A stretch of 64,000 nucleotides of DNA. Source: Brachyspira pilosicoli (lineage in GTDB: Bacteria > Spirochaetota > Brachyspiria > Brachyspirales > Brachyspiraceae). This document shows, piece after piece, positions 26,592-35,013 of the stretch; within the stretch, counting starts at the first letter, position 1, and every line of letters begins with the position of its first letter. Both the position numbers and the translations under genes were made by a program. Under the pieces are notes generated by a model. That model worked only from the letters and a program-made list of their open reading frames with translations. It ran no database searches and was not told where the DNA came from. The stretch is from positions 372,001 to 436,000 of the forward strand of contig NZ_JAWLPU010000002.1 in assembly GCF_036997485.1 (NCBI RefSeq), in the 5' to 3' direction.

Positions 26592-27391
26592 ATTGTGCCT
26601 CCTGACAAAAAAACAAACAAATTATTAATATCTGCAATTGTGTTTTGCATTATCTTCATAAAATTAGTAATTAATACAGGAATAAGTATATAGTATGCTA
26701 CAATCCCAACAGCTATTTGCATAGGAAAACCAAGCATTAATACATTCATTTGAGGAGCAGCTTTTGCCAACAACCCTAAGCTCAATGAAAGTAAAAATAA
26801 AGTAAGCATTATAGGCAAAGCAAGTGATAAGGCAATAGAGAACATAGAACTCATATAATAAATCATTCTGTCTATTACACCTTGAAAAGAACCTAAAAAT
26901 ACAGCCTTTGAAGCATCGCTCAACACTGGCATAGCTTTAAAACTATTATATAAAGTTCTTATTACCCAATTCTGACCATCTATAGCTATAAATATAAGTA
27001 TTACAACTAAAGCCTGAAGCTGACCTAATACAGGAACAGTAATTTGACTTATAGGGTCAACTGCCTCAGATATACCAAAACCCATTTGTATTTCAAAGAA
27101 GTTAGTTGTAACCTGAAAAGCTAAAAATATCATAGACATTAAAAAACCTATTAGTAAACCTATCAATGCTTCATTTAACAAACTTAAAAAATATTCCAAA
27201 AAAGTAGGAGCTGCCTGAACTGATGTGTTTGCTACTAGTGGAAAAATTGTTGCTGTTGCTATAAATGCTAATCCTGCTTTTATAGTATTAGGAATAACAT
27301 TAGAAGAAAATAAAGGAGCTACTATGAGTATAGCCAAAAATCTTACCATTATGAGAAGGTAAATCTGAAAGAAATTAACAAAATTATCCAT
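26588..27391 (-). CDS. fliR: Flagellar export-gate protein FliR
   Basis: 267 residues, strongly hydrophobic with about six membrane helices, typical of FliR (FEIQMGFGISEAVDPISQITVPVLGQL). FliR joins FliP and FliQ in the export-gate core. Its stop overlaps the flhB start by four bases, and it is 26 bases after fliQ. Confidence 0.95.
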   Translation of the reverse strand: MDNFVNFFQIYLLIMVRFLAILIVAPLFSSNVIPNTIKAGLAFIATATIFPLVANTSVQAAPTFLEYFLSLLNEALIGLLIGFLMSMIFLAFQVTTNFFEIQMGFGISEAVDPISQITVPVLGQLQALVVILIFIAIDGQNWVIRTLYNSFKAMPVLSDASKAVFLGSFQGVIDRMIYYMSSMFSIALSLALPIMLTLFLLSLSLGLLAKAAPQMNVLMLGFPMQIAVGIVAYYILIPVLITNFMKIMQNTIADINNLFVFLSGGTI

Positions 27392-27417
27392 CTTCTAACT
27401 ATTCCATTTTTATTTAT

Positions 27418-27687
27418 TTATCTTGCTATAGTAGGCAATATATTAAAAAGTCTAACCGTAAAACCGCTTATATAATTAATCATCCAAGAGGCTAAAAAAT
27501 ATATAACTGCAAGCATAGCTATCATTTTTGGTACAAAAGTCAAAGTTTGCTCTTGAATACTTGTAGTAGCCTGTATAATAGATATAATAAGACCAACTAT
27601 TATAGAAACTCCTAAAACAGGAGCTGAAAGAAGCATAAAAGTCCATAATGTTTCTTGAACTAAAACAATAATAGAAGTATCATTCAT
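27418..27687 (-). CDS. fliQ: Flagellar export-gate protein FliQ
   Basis: 89 residues with two membrane helices. The conserved middle IQATTSIQEQTLTFVPK is the FliQ signature. It completes the fliP-fliQ-fliR trio and lies 22 bases after fliP. Confidence 0.95.
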   Translation of the reverse strand: MNDTSIIVLVQETLWTFMLLSAPVLGVSIIVGLIISIIQATTSIQEQTLTFVPKMIAMLAVIYFLASWMINYISGFTVRLFNILPTIAR

Positions 27688-27709
27688 AATTCACCCTCTT
27701 ATTAATTCT

Positions 27710-28492
27710 CTAATTAAAACTTTGCACAAGCTGCAATATTAATAGCTTCCAACCATCGACAGCCACAAACAATATTATTTTTAAAGGCAACGATATCATA
27801 ATTGGAGGAAGCATTATCATACCCATAGCCATTAATATTGAAGCTACAACCAAATCAATAACTATAAAAGGAACAAACAAATATATCCCCATCTTGAATG
27901 CTATAGTAAGCTCATTAATAATAAATGCAGGCACAACAACTATAGTTGGAATCTTTGCTAAATCTTCTACAGACTGAATATCTCTTAATCTAACATTGCT
28001 ATCGCTGATACTTAAAAATAAATCCAAACTCTTCATACCGTTTTCACCTCTCAAAGAGTTGAACATAAACATTCTTATAGGCTGTATTCCTCTGCTATAT
28101 AAATCATTAACTCCTATAGTACCGTTTAAATAAGGCTGAAGAGCTTCATTGTTTATTTGAGTTAATGTTGGCATCATTATAAAAAATGTTAAAAACAAAG
28201 AAAGCCCCATTATTAATGCTCTTGGAGGTGTTTCTTGTAAAGACAATGCCCTTTGAACAAAACTTAAAACTATAGAAACTCTCACAAAACTTGTAGTCAT
28301 TATTATAATAGACGGAGAAAGTGAAAGTATAGTAAGCAAGAATAATATTTGAAGACCTAAGCTAACTTGCTGAGGTGTTTGAGCTTGCGTAACATTTAAA
28401 CCTATTGTCGGTATAGGAATTTGTGTTTGAGCAAAAAGAGTAATCGGAGCAAATAAGCACAATATAACAATAACAGCAAGAAACTTTTTCAT
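27710..28492 (-). CDS. fliP: Flagellar export-gate protein FliP
   Basis: 260 residues with a cleavable signal peptide (LFAPITLFAQTQ). FliP motifs include IMTTSFVRVSIVLSFVQRAL, TFFIMMPT and the C-terminal MGMIMLPPIMISLPLKIILFV. It is the first gene of the operon in this window, with no fliO or fliN ahead of it. A TATAAT (28540-28535) about 45 bases upstream has only a poor -35, and TTGACT (28575-28580 region) has no well-spaced partner, so the operon promoter is unclear. Confidence 0.95.
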   Translation of the reverse strand: MKKFLAVIVILCLFAPITLFAQTQIPIPTIGLNVTQAQTPQQVSLGLQILFLLTILSLSPSIIIMTTSFVRVSIVLSFVQRALSLQETPPRALIMGLSLFLTFFIMMPTLTQINNEALQPYLNGTIGVNDLYSRGIQPIRMFMFNSLRGENGMKSLDLFLSISDSNVRLRDIQSVEDLAKIPTIVVVPAFIINELTIAFKMGIYLFVPFIVIDLVVASILMAMGMIMLPPIMISLPLKIILFVAVDGWKLLILQLVQSFN

Positions 28493-28626
28493 TTTTTTAT
28501 CCTACTCCAATTTTTTTTATTAAATAAAATCAAAATTATACCGTTGATATATAAGGTAACATATTACTATAAAAAGTCAAGTATTATGTTAACTATTTTT
28601 AGCTAAAACTATATAAAAAATATCAC

Positions 28627-29124
28627 TCATAGTAAAAGCCCAAACAAATAGCAGTTGTAGTAAATTCCATTCAAATAAAAAAAATTTCTTATCTCTCCCT
28701 CTATTTCAAAGCCAAATTTCTTATATAAACTTATTGCTCTATTATTATCAACTCTTACATTCAACTCTATCTTTTTTAAATCATTAGCCTTGCAATAATT
28801 TATTGTATACTCAAGCAGCTTTGAAGCTATTCCAAGTCCCCAATATTCTTTTAAAACACTTATACCTAAACTTACCCTATGCTTTACCCTTTTTTTATTA
28901 ACACCTCTAATACTGCATATTCCAACTATCTTTTCATCAATCTCACACAAAAACATTTTCTCTAATACAGATTTTTCTATCGCCTGTATAAACTCACTTT
29001 CTTTCTCTACACTCATCTCTCTCTCATCAGATGCACATATTAAAAAATCACTCTCATCTGATACTTTTTTTATAAAATCAACAACATTTTTAGCATCTGT
29101 TATATGCACTTCTTTTATAATCAT
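28627..29124 (-). CDS. GNAT-family acetyltransferase
   Basis: 165 residues. The acetyl-CoA-binding segment SLGISVLKEYWGLGIASKLLEYTI (motif A, with the Q/RxxGxG/A-like GLGIAS) and ELNVRVDNNRAISLYKKFGFEIEGE (motif B) identify a RimI/RimJ-like GNAT enzyme. The substrate is unknown. I prefer the ATG at 29124 over the TTG at 29136, since the protein body starts IIKEVHITD. Confidence 0.82.
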   Translation of the reverse strand: MIIKEVHITDAKNVVDFIKKVSDESDFLICASDEREMSVEKESEFIQAIEKSVLEKMFLCEIDEKIVGICSIRGVNKKRVKHRVSLGISVLKEYWGLGIASKLLEYTINYCKANDLKKIELNVRVDNNRAISLYKKFGFEIEGEIRNFFYLNGIYYNCYLFGLLL

Positions 29125-29136
29125 ATCAAGCTTCAA

Positions 29137-29539
29137 ATTTATTATGTAAACTGTAATATGATAACTCTTTTTTTGTTTTTGTAAATACCATTAAATATTT
29201 TTTAAATAAAAAACATAAAAAATATAAAACATAGAAAAAGTTGTTTCATTAATTTGTTTATATTTTAATATTATGTTTAATTTACATAATTAAAACTTAT
29301 GTTTACTTGAAAAGTACTATATAATAATATGAAAAATAAGTCAATAATTATTTATTAAACATTATTTACTGATACATTGGGAATATAAAATATTTTATTA
29401 TTACTTATAAAGAATATTTATAAGATTATCATATATAAACAAATCCACATTATATTTATAACAATCATTTGACAAAAAATCATCATAGATATAATATCTT
29501 TCGTTAATAAAAATAAAAAAATTATTGGTATTATTTATC
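29137..29539. other. A+T-rich spacer without recognised gene
   Basis: About 400 bases of very A+T-rich DNA between the divergent acetyltransferase and TauE-like genes. No RNA gene, repeat array or clear terminator was seen. A reverse frame of about 46 codons ends at 29401 but has no supporting feature. Confidence 0.6.
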
Positions 29540-30307
29540 ATGCTTAGTATAGAAAATTTAATTATAGTGATTATAGGCTGTTCTATAGCAGGTTTCGTTG
29601 ATGCGGCTGCAGGAGGCGGAGGACTTATAAGTTTGCCTGCATATTTAATAGCCGGCATTCCTCCACACACTGCCTTAGCCACAAACAAACTCACTTCTAC
29701 ATCAGGAGCTGTAGTTTCTGCTTTTACATTCTTCAAAAACGGAAAACTAACAACCAAACTAATAAAATTTTTGATACCAATGACAATATTAGGCTCTATT
29801 GCAGGTGTTCAGATTATTGTACTTATAGATGCTAAAGTATTACAGCCTTTAATAATGATACTTATTTTATTAGTAGGGCTTTATACATTATTCTCAAAAA
29901 CTTTCGGCTCTGAAAACTTATTTGACGAAAATAAGCTCAAAACAAAAAATTATATAATAGGAATGTTTTTTGCTTTTCTTTTGGGTTTTTATGATGCAGT
30001 ATTTGGACCAGGTACAGGAAGCTTTTTAATAATGTTTTTTGTACTTTATTATAAAATGGATTTTCTCCTTGCCTCTGGTAATGCTAAGGCTTTAAACCTT
30101 ACAAGCAATTTATGTTCATTAATAATATTCGCAATAGAAGGAAAAGTTAACTATATGGCTGGGATATTTGTAATACCGTTTATAATGACATCAACATATT
30201 TCGGTGCTAAATTTGCAATCAAAAAAGGAATAAAAGTTATAAAACCAATATTTGTAACTATATCTTTATTAACTACATTAAAAATCTTAATTGAGATAAT
30301 AAAATAA
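29540..30307 (+). CDS. TauE/SafE-family membrane protein
   Basis: 255 residues with seven to eight membrane helices. Both halves carry the family's glycine-rich repeats: GFVDAAAGGGGLISLPA near the N terminus and GFYDAVFGPGTGSFLI in the second half. TauE/SafE (DUF81) proteins are thought to export sulfite or sulfonate-related anions; the substrate here is unknown. I use the ATG at 29540 rather than the in-frame TTG at 29525; neither has a good ribosome site. Confidence 0.85.
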   Translation: MLSIENLIIVIIGCSIAGFVDAAAGGGGLISLPAYLIAGIPPHTALATNKLTSTSGAVVSAFTFFKNGKLTTKLIKFLIPMTILGSIAGVQIIVLIDAKVLQPLIMILILLVGLYTLFSKTFGSENLFDENKLKTKNYIIGMFFAFLLGFYDAVFGPGTGSFLIMFFVLYYKMDFLLASGNAKALNLTSNLCSLIIFAIEGKVNYMAGIFVIPFIMTSTYFGAKFAIKKGIKVIKPIFVTISLLTTLKILIEIIK

Positions 30308-30404
30308 TTTTTTGGTGTTTTAATAAATTAGAAATATATTTTTACTGATGTTGATTAACTTTATAAAACTAAAAAGTATTTATTCTTCTCAAACAACAAA
30401 AATA

Positions 30405-30432
30405 TTGAGAAAAATGAATATTTTGTTATACT
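30405..30432 (+). promoter_or_regulatory. Predicted sigma-70 promoter for the ankyrin gene
   Basis: TTGAGA (30405-30410), a 16-base spacer and TATACT (30427-30432), about 20 bases before the ATG. A GAGG ribosome site follows. Confidence 0.55.
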
Positions 30433-30454
30433 TATATATTATTGAGGTTATAAA

Positions 30455-31018
30455 ATGAGAAATACTTTATTACTATTAATATTTTTTACATTAATTCAAT
30501 CGAATTTATATAATATAACTGCCGATGAACAAGGTTTTTTATTTTGGGGCAGTTATGGTCATATAGGTAAAGTAGAAGACTATGTATATAATAAAAAAGT
30601 TCATATAAATGTACAAGATAATGAAGGCAATACTGTTCTTATGAGAATAGCGTCTCTAAAAGCAATCACTAAAGAAAATATGCAAGTAGCAGAGTTTCTT
30701 ATAGAGAGAAAAGCAGACCTTAATGTGGTAAATAATGATAGACATACTGCTTTAGTTTTAGCAATTAATAACAATAATACAGAAATAGCTAAACTTTTTG
30801 TAGAGAAAGGTGCTAAACTTGATATAGCTGACAGAAATGGATATACTGCTTTGATGTGGGCGATAGAAAAAGAAAATGCTGAAATGGTAAAACTTCTTAT
30901 AAACAAGAGAGCAAATATTTATCTTAAAACCAAAGACGGAGAGACAGCTTACAGTATAGCAAAAAAGACAGGAAATAATCTTATAATAAGAATGCTTGAG
31001 ATTGCTGAAGCTTATTAA
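30455..31018 (+). CDS. Secreted ankyrin-repeat protein
   Basis: 187 residues. A hydrophobic N terminus (to about residue 23) looks like a signal peptide. About four ankyrin repeats follow (for example NEGNTVLMRIAS, DRHTALVLAI, NGYTALMWAIEKENAEMVKLL and DGETAYSIAKKTGN). Ankyrin repeats bind proteins; the partner is unknown. Brachyspira genomes carry many such genes (general knowledge). The end overlaps the downstream long frame by 23 bases, but the downstream gene probably starts later. Confidence 0.82.
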   Translation: MRNTLLLLIFFTLIQSNLYNITADEQGFLFWGSYGHIGKVEDYVYNKKVHINVQDNEGNTVLMRIASLKAITKENMQVAEFLIERKADLNVVNNDRHTALVLAINNNNTEIAKLFVEKGAKLDIADRNGYTALMWAIEKENAEMVKLLINKRANIYLKTKDGETAYSIAKKTGNNLIIRMLEIAEAY

Positions 31019-31070
31019 TATATTTCAATATAAATTTCGTAAATATTTTTTTCCAAAAATAGAGGTTCTT

Positions 31071-31382
31071 ATGACTGAATATACAAATAAACCTGCCAAA
31101 TCTGGTATAAAACCTTGGATACCTTTAATATTAGCCGTTATATATACAGTTTCACCTGTAGATTTAGTTCCTGATACTTTGCCTATTGCAGGTTGGTTAG
31201 AAGATATATTGTTTTTGATAGTAGGCGGACTTAATGGAATAGAAAATGGTGTCTTAGATGATAGTAGTTCAGTTAAAAAAATAATTAAATTCTTAAAATG
31301 GGGACTTTTAATTATTGGAATAATAGGTATATTGATAATTATTCTTTTGGTTGTTTTAGTTTTTAAAGTAGCAACAAACTAA
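31071..31382 (+). CDS. YkvA-type (DUF1232) small membrane protein
   Basis: 103 residues from the ATG at 31071, which follows AGAGGT by four bases; an ATG at 30996 opens the same frame inside the ankyrin gene but has no site and adds a basic segment. The core PWIPLILAVIYTVSPVDLVPD is the DUF1232 signature, with DTLPIAGWLEDILFLIVGGL after it, then one C-terminal membrane helix. The biochemical role is unknown. Confidence 0.82.
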   Translation: MTEYTNKPAKSGIKPWIPLILAVIYTVSPVDLVPDTLPIAGWLEDILFLIVGGLNGIENGVLDDSSSVKKIIKFLKWGLLIIGIIGILIIILLVVLVFKVATN

Positions 31383-31415
31383 AAAACAATATTAAATATA
31401 TATCGTTTTTTTATA

Positions 31416-32714
31416 TTATTTTATTCTTTTATGTTTAAAACTTGCTCTATGGCTAACATAATCGTCCACTATCTGGTAATTACCAAAAAGCTTATATTTG
31501 TATATAGTTAAACCTTCCAAACCAACAGGACCTCTTGCATGAGTTTTGTTTGTAGAAATGCCAACTTCTGCACCAAAACCATATCTAAACCCGTCAGAAA
31601 ATCTTGTTGAAGTATTGCAGTATACATTAGCAGAATCTACATAAGTCATAAACTTTTCTATGTTGTCTTTATTTGATGATATTATAGAATCTGTATGATG
31701 AGAGCCGTATTTGTTTATATGATTATATGCCTCTTCTGTGTTTTCTACTATTTTTAATGATACTTCTTTGTCGCCATATTCAAAATGCCATTCTTTTACT
31801 TCGCCTATATCTGATTGATTAAGTATTTTTATTACTTCTTCACAGCCATTCATATTTATATTATTTTCTTTAAATAAATTATAAAGCTTTGGCAAATATT
31901 CATTAGCTATGTTTTTGTTTATTAGTATAGTTTCAACAGCATTGCATGCACTTGGATATTGAGCCTTTGAATCCAAACATATTTTTAATGCTTTTTCTTG
32001 ATTAGCTGATTCATCTATATATAAATGGCATATACCGTCAGCATGTCCAAGTACAGGTATATTAGTGTTTGACTTTATATATTGTACTAAACTGTTGCCT
32101 CCTCTTGGTATTATTAAATCAACATATTTATCCATTGATAATAATTCTTTTATATCCTCTCTTGTAAATACCAAATTAACAGAGTTCTTTGGAAACTCTT
32201 CAATATTTTCTAATGTTTCGTTAATGATATTAAATATTGCCTTGTTTGTGTTCTCTCCTTCAGCACCGCCTTTAAGTATAACGGCATTTGAAGATTTTAT
32301 ACATAATGAAGATATTTGAGATATGACATCAGGACGAGCTTCAAATATTACAGCAATTAACCCAATAGGGCATGATATTTTTTTTAGTAGCAAATTATCA
32401 TCAAGCTCTGTTTCTAATAATACTTTATTAATAGGGTCTTCCAATTTTACAACATCTTTTATACCAGAAATAATATCTATCATTTTGTTTTCGTCCAATT
32501 TCAAACGATTAAACATTGAAAGAGATATTTTATTTTCATCAAGAAGTTTTTTGGCATATTCCAAATCTTTTTTATTAGCTTCAAATATAATATTTTTATT
32601 TTGTTCTAATTTATCAGCAATTTCTAATAATGCTTTGTTTTTTATATCAGTACTCAATGATTGTAATTTATATGTAGAGTCTTTTGCATTTTTTACCAAG
32701 TCTATTAATTGCAT
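31416..32714 (-). CDS. proA: Gamma-glutamyl phosphate reductase
   Basis: 432 residues of the ProA family. The NADPH-binding region (VILKGGAEGENTNKAI) and the catalytic cysteine region QYPSACNAVETILIN are intact, as is the C-terminal TRFSDGFRYGFGAEVGIST. It makes glutamate semialdehyde for proline synthesis. The partner proB is not in the window. I chose the ATG at 32714, which has GGAG nine bases upstream; a second ATG three codons earlier abuts that site. It lies downstream of the TusA-like gene. Confidence 0.94.
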   Translation of the reverse strand: MQLIDLVKNAKDSTYKLQSLSTDIKNKALLEIADKLEQNKNIIFEANKKDLEYAKKLLDENKISLSMFNRLKLDENKMIDIISGIKDVVKLEDPINKVLLETELDDNLLLKKISCPIGLIAVIFEARPDVISQISSLCIKSSNAVILKGGAEGENTNKAIFNIINETLENIEEFPKNSVNLVFTREDIKELLSMDKYVDLIIPRGGNSLVQYIKSNTNIPVLGHADGICHLYIDESANQEKALKICLDSKAQYPSACNAVETILINKNIANEYLPKLYNLFKENNINMNGCEEVIKILNQSDIGEVKEWHFEYGDKEVSLKIVENTEEAYNHINKYGSHHTDSIISSNKDNIEKFMTYVDSANVYCNTSTRFSDGFRYGFGAEVGISTNKTHARGPVGLEGLTIYKYKLFGNYQIVDDYVSHRASFKHKRIK

Positions 32715-32788
32715 TATATTCATCTCCGAAAAAATTTATTGAACATTATTATAATAGCTAATAATTAAATTGTCAAAAAAGTTTATTA

Positions 32789-33022
32789 TTATTTCTTTTT
32801 TATTAAAGTAACTAATATATCTTCATTTTCTATATGCTCAAAACTTCCTTCATATCCGTATTTGATGCATCCTCGAATCACACTTTCACAGCTTGAATGT
32901 CCGCTCACTAAAACTTCTATAACTGTATTTAATTCTGTATTGTTTATAGCAGCACATTTAGCCTGAAAAGATGCCTGAGAACATGACATTCCTCTTGTAT
33001 CTATTTTTATAATCTCTTGCAT
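32789..33022 (-). CDS. TusA/SirA-like sulfur-carrier-type protein
   Basis: 77 residues with the TusA fold pattern: IDTRGMSCSQASFQAKCAA at the N terminus, then VIEVLVSGHSSCESVIRGC. Classic TusA has C-P after the glycine; here the cysteine is kept but the proline is replaced by serine. Similar small genes accompany YedE-type transporters in selenium-linked clusters of other bacteria. Location downstream of yedE supports that pairing. A sulfur or selenium delivery role is inference. Confidence 0.75.
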   Translation of the reverse strand: MQEIIKIDTRGMSCSQASFQAKCAAINNTELNTVIEVLVSGHSSCESVIRGCIKYGYEGSFEHIENEDILVTLIKKK

Positions 33023-33095
33023 AAAAAATCCTTTTACACTTTTTGATATTTTTTAAGATTAATATCATCATAATATCAGGATATCAAACTATTAT

Positions 33096-33235
33096 AATCA
33101 ACTTATTAATTAAGTTATTATAACCTCTACCGCCACTTTATATTACTATAATATATATTCTAATAATATAACGTAGCGGTAGAGTTCATTATATAATCCT
33201 TATTATATGGTATATTTCTTATTATATAATGACAA
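33096..33235. repeat. Structured spacer between yedE and the TusA-like gene
   Basis: The 239-base gap contains AACTTA-TTAAT-TAAGTT (about 33100-33116), then CTCTACCGC (33124-33132) and GCGGTAGAG (33176-33184), exact inverted copies with TATATTA/TAATATA nested inside, and then repeated CTTATTATAT units (33190-33230). The inverted repeat could act as an attenuator, processing site or protein site on the yedE transcript; no long T-run follows it on the transcribed strand. Confidence 0.65.
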
Positions 33236-33261
33236 CAACCTGCTGCACAGTAAGAAACATA

Positions 33262-34347
33262 TCATTGATTTTCTTTCATAGTAAATCCTATAATAACACA
33301 GAATACTAAACCTAAAATAACAGCAAACATACCATATACTGTAGGACCAGCAGTAGAACTTGCCAAATTAAAATTATGAGCAAATCCAGCACCAACAAGC
33401 ATCCCTATAACAAATATAAAACTATCCATATTTCCTTCAGCAGATTGTATAAACTGTCTTCCAGGACAACCAGCACCCAAAGTAAATGCTAAACCTGTAA
33501 GAATCATTGATACAGTGTTCCATAATATGTTAGTATGAGCTATAGGCTGATTTTCCATAGAAATATTAAATCTGTTTGTTATTATGTTAACTACTAAAGC
33601 AGCAACAATAAAAGCTATAACACCTTTAGTCATGTGGAAATCTTTCATAAATATTCCATCTCTCACACCGCCAACAGTACAAAATCTAGATTTTTGAGCT
33701 ATGAAACCTATTATAATAGAAACTATTAAAGCTACAATTAAAGGAGCTTTCATGCTTCCTGGTCCTGATTCAGAGAAAAATATCGCTCCGCCTTCAGAGA
33801 ATTTTGTTTGTTTTAATAATAGTATTAATAGTATTATTGATATTACTAAAGGTATAAAACCTACTAATTTATTATTATATGCTTTTGGCTGACCCAAAGA
33901 AAAATTTTGTTTCCAGAAGAAAACACCAATTCCTCCGCCTATAATAATACCTATTAAGCCAAATATAGCATTAATATCTCCTCCAGCTATTCTTAATAAT
34001 GTTCTCCAAGGACAGCCCAAGAAAACTAAAGCACCAATCATAGCAAAGAACCCTAAAATAAATCTTATAATAGGAGAACTTCCGCCTTTAGGAGAATATT
34101 CTTTAGAGATTAAAGCAGATACTGTAGCACCAATAATAAGCCCTATAAGTTCAGGTCTTATATACTGCACAGCAGCAGCCCTATGTAATCCCAAAGCCCC
34201 AGCTAAATCCCTCGTGAAACATGCAACGCATATTCCCATGTTGGCAGGGTTTCCCATCACAGAAAGCCAAGCCGCTAAAGCTCCGATAATGGCACCAGAT
34301 ACTATAATGCCAATGGAGCTTGTGAAAATGTTTTTTTTCATTTTCAA
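33262..34347 (-). CDS. yedE: YedE-type transporter (putative selenium/sulfur uptake)
   Basis: 361 residues with about ten membrane helices. The paired cysteine motifs of the YeeE/YedE family are present: FLGCPWRTLLR in the first half, AQKSRFCTVGGVRDG, and GAGCPGRQ in the second half. YeeE was shown to take up thiosulfate; the YedE form next to TusA-like genes is proposed for selenium. The start ATG follows AAGGAG by six bases. It has its own promoter, divergent from panD. Confidence 0.85.
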   Translation of the reverse strand: MKMKKNIFTSSIGIIVSGAIIGALAAWLSVMGNPANMGICVACFTRDLAGALGLHRAAAVQYIRPELIGLIIGATVSALISKEYSPKGGSSPIIRFILGFFAMIGALVFLGCPWRTLLRIAGGDINAIFGLIGIIIGGGIGVFFWKQNFSLGQPKAYNNKLVGFIPLVISIILLILLLKQTKFSEGGAIFFSESGPGSMKAPLIVALIVSIIIGFIAQKSRFCTVGGVRDGIFMKDFHMTKGVIAFIVAALVVNIITNRFNISMENQPIAHTNILWNTVSMILTGLAFTLGAGCPGRQFIQSAEGNMDSFIFVIGMLVGAGFAHNFNLASSTAGPTVYGMFAVILGLVFCVIIGFTMKENQ

Positions 34348-34411
34348 CTCCTTTTTAATAATTTTTTTTATACTATTTTGTTAAAATATAAATAGTATTT
34401 TTATGTAATCA

Positions 34412-34439
34412 ATTATAAAAAATTTTATATCTTTTTCAA
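34412..34439 (-). promoter_or_regulatory. Predicted sigma-70 promoter for yedE
   Basis: On the reverse strand, TTGAAA (34439-34434), a 16-base spacer and TATAAT (34417-34412), about 64 bases before the yedE ATG. Confidence 0.6.
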
Positions 34440-34542
34440 TAGTTATGTTTATTAAAACATAATATGTATTAAATGTATAAAAATATACAAAAATACAATA
34501 GTGTATAATAACTATTATAACTGAATAGTACCAAAGATTATA

Positions 34543-34570
34543 TTGACTTTTTTTCCTATAAAAGTACAAT
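34543..34570 (+). promoter_or_regulatory. Predicted sigma-70 promoter for the panD-like gene
   Basis: TTGACT (34543-34548), a 16-base spacer and TACAAT (34565-34570), about 37 bases before the ATG. No strong ribosome site precedes the ATG. Confidence 0.6.
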
Positions 34571-34607
34571 ATTTTTAAAGTTTTATTTATGGAAAATTGT
34601 TTTTATT

Positions 34608-34958
34608 ATGATGCATGAAGTAATAAAATCTAAAATAAATAGATTAACTGTAACTAGAACTGATCTTAATTTCAAAGATTCAATTACCATAGATGAAACA
34701 TTAATGGATAAATCTGATATACTTGAGGGGGATATAGTATCTGTAATAAACCTTAGTAATAATAATAGATTTGAAGCTGAGGTTATAAAGGGAATAGCAA
34801 ATACTGGTATAATAAGCATAAATGGTAAGCATGTTCATTTAGCTAAAAAAGATGACGTAATAGTTGTGTTATCTTACAGCAATATACCAGAAGAACATAT
34901 AAAAAAACATATTACAAATATTATTCAGGTAAATATGCATAATATGGTTATAGACTAA
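34608..34958 (+). CDS. panD: Divergent aspartate 1-decarboxylase (PanD) homologue
   Basis: 116 residues, usual PanD length. It aligns without gaps with E. coli PanD through at least residue 78. K9, S25 (the self-cleaved residue that becomes pyruvoyl), R54, N72 and G73 are kept. But G24 is D, Y22 is F, T57 is A, Y58 is E, and the A74-A75 pair is K-H. Several of these positions are needed for self-processing or decarboxylation in the known enzymes. It is followed by the dehydratase activase gene 55 bases downstream. It could be a PanD with altered chemistry, a non-processed homologue, or still active; the first two are inference. Confidence 0.75.
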   Translation: MMHEVIKSKINRLTVTRTDLNFKDSITIDETLMDKSDILEGDIVSVINLSNNNRFEAEVIKGIANTGIISINGKHVHLAKKDDVIVVLSYSNIPEEHIKKHITNIIQVNMHNMVID

Positions 34959-35013
34959 AAAAGTTTATGGCTTTTATATATAGATATTTAATTTTTGTTT
35001 ATGGAGAAAATAT

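Noticed and set aside
29401-29541. Reverse frame of about 46 codons in the TauE upstream gap
   Set aside because: It continues the antisense frame of the TauE gene, has no ribosome site and only A+T-rich composition; no family similarity was seen.
33122-33186. The yedE spacer inverted repeat as a simple terminator
   Set aside because: The loop is about 40 bases long and no T-run follows on the transcribed strand, so it does not fit a rho-independent terminator.
34381-34569. 62-codon reverse frame between yedE and panD
   Set aside because: It overlaps the divergent promoters and is typical of A+T-rich noise, rich in I, Y and F.
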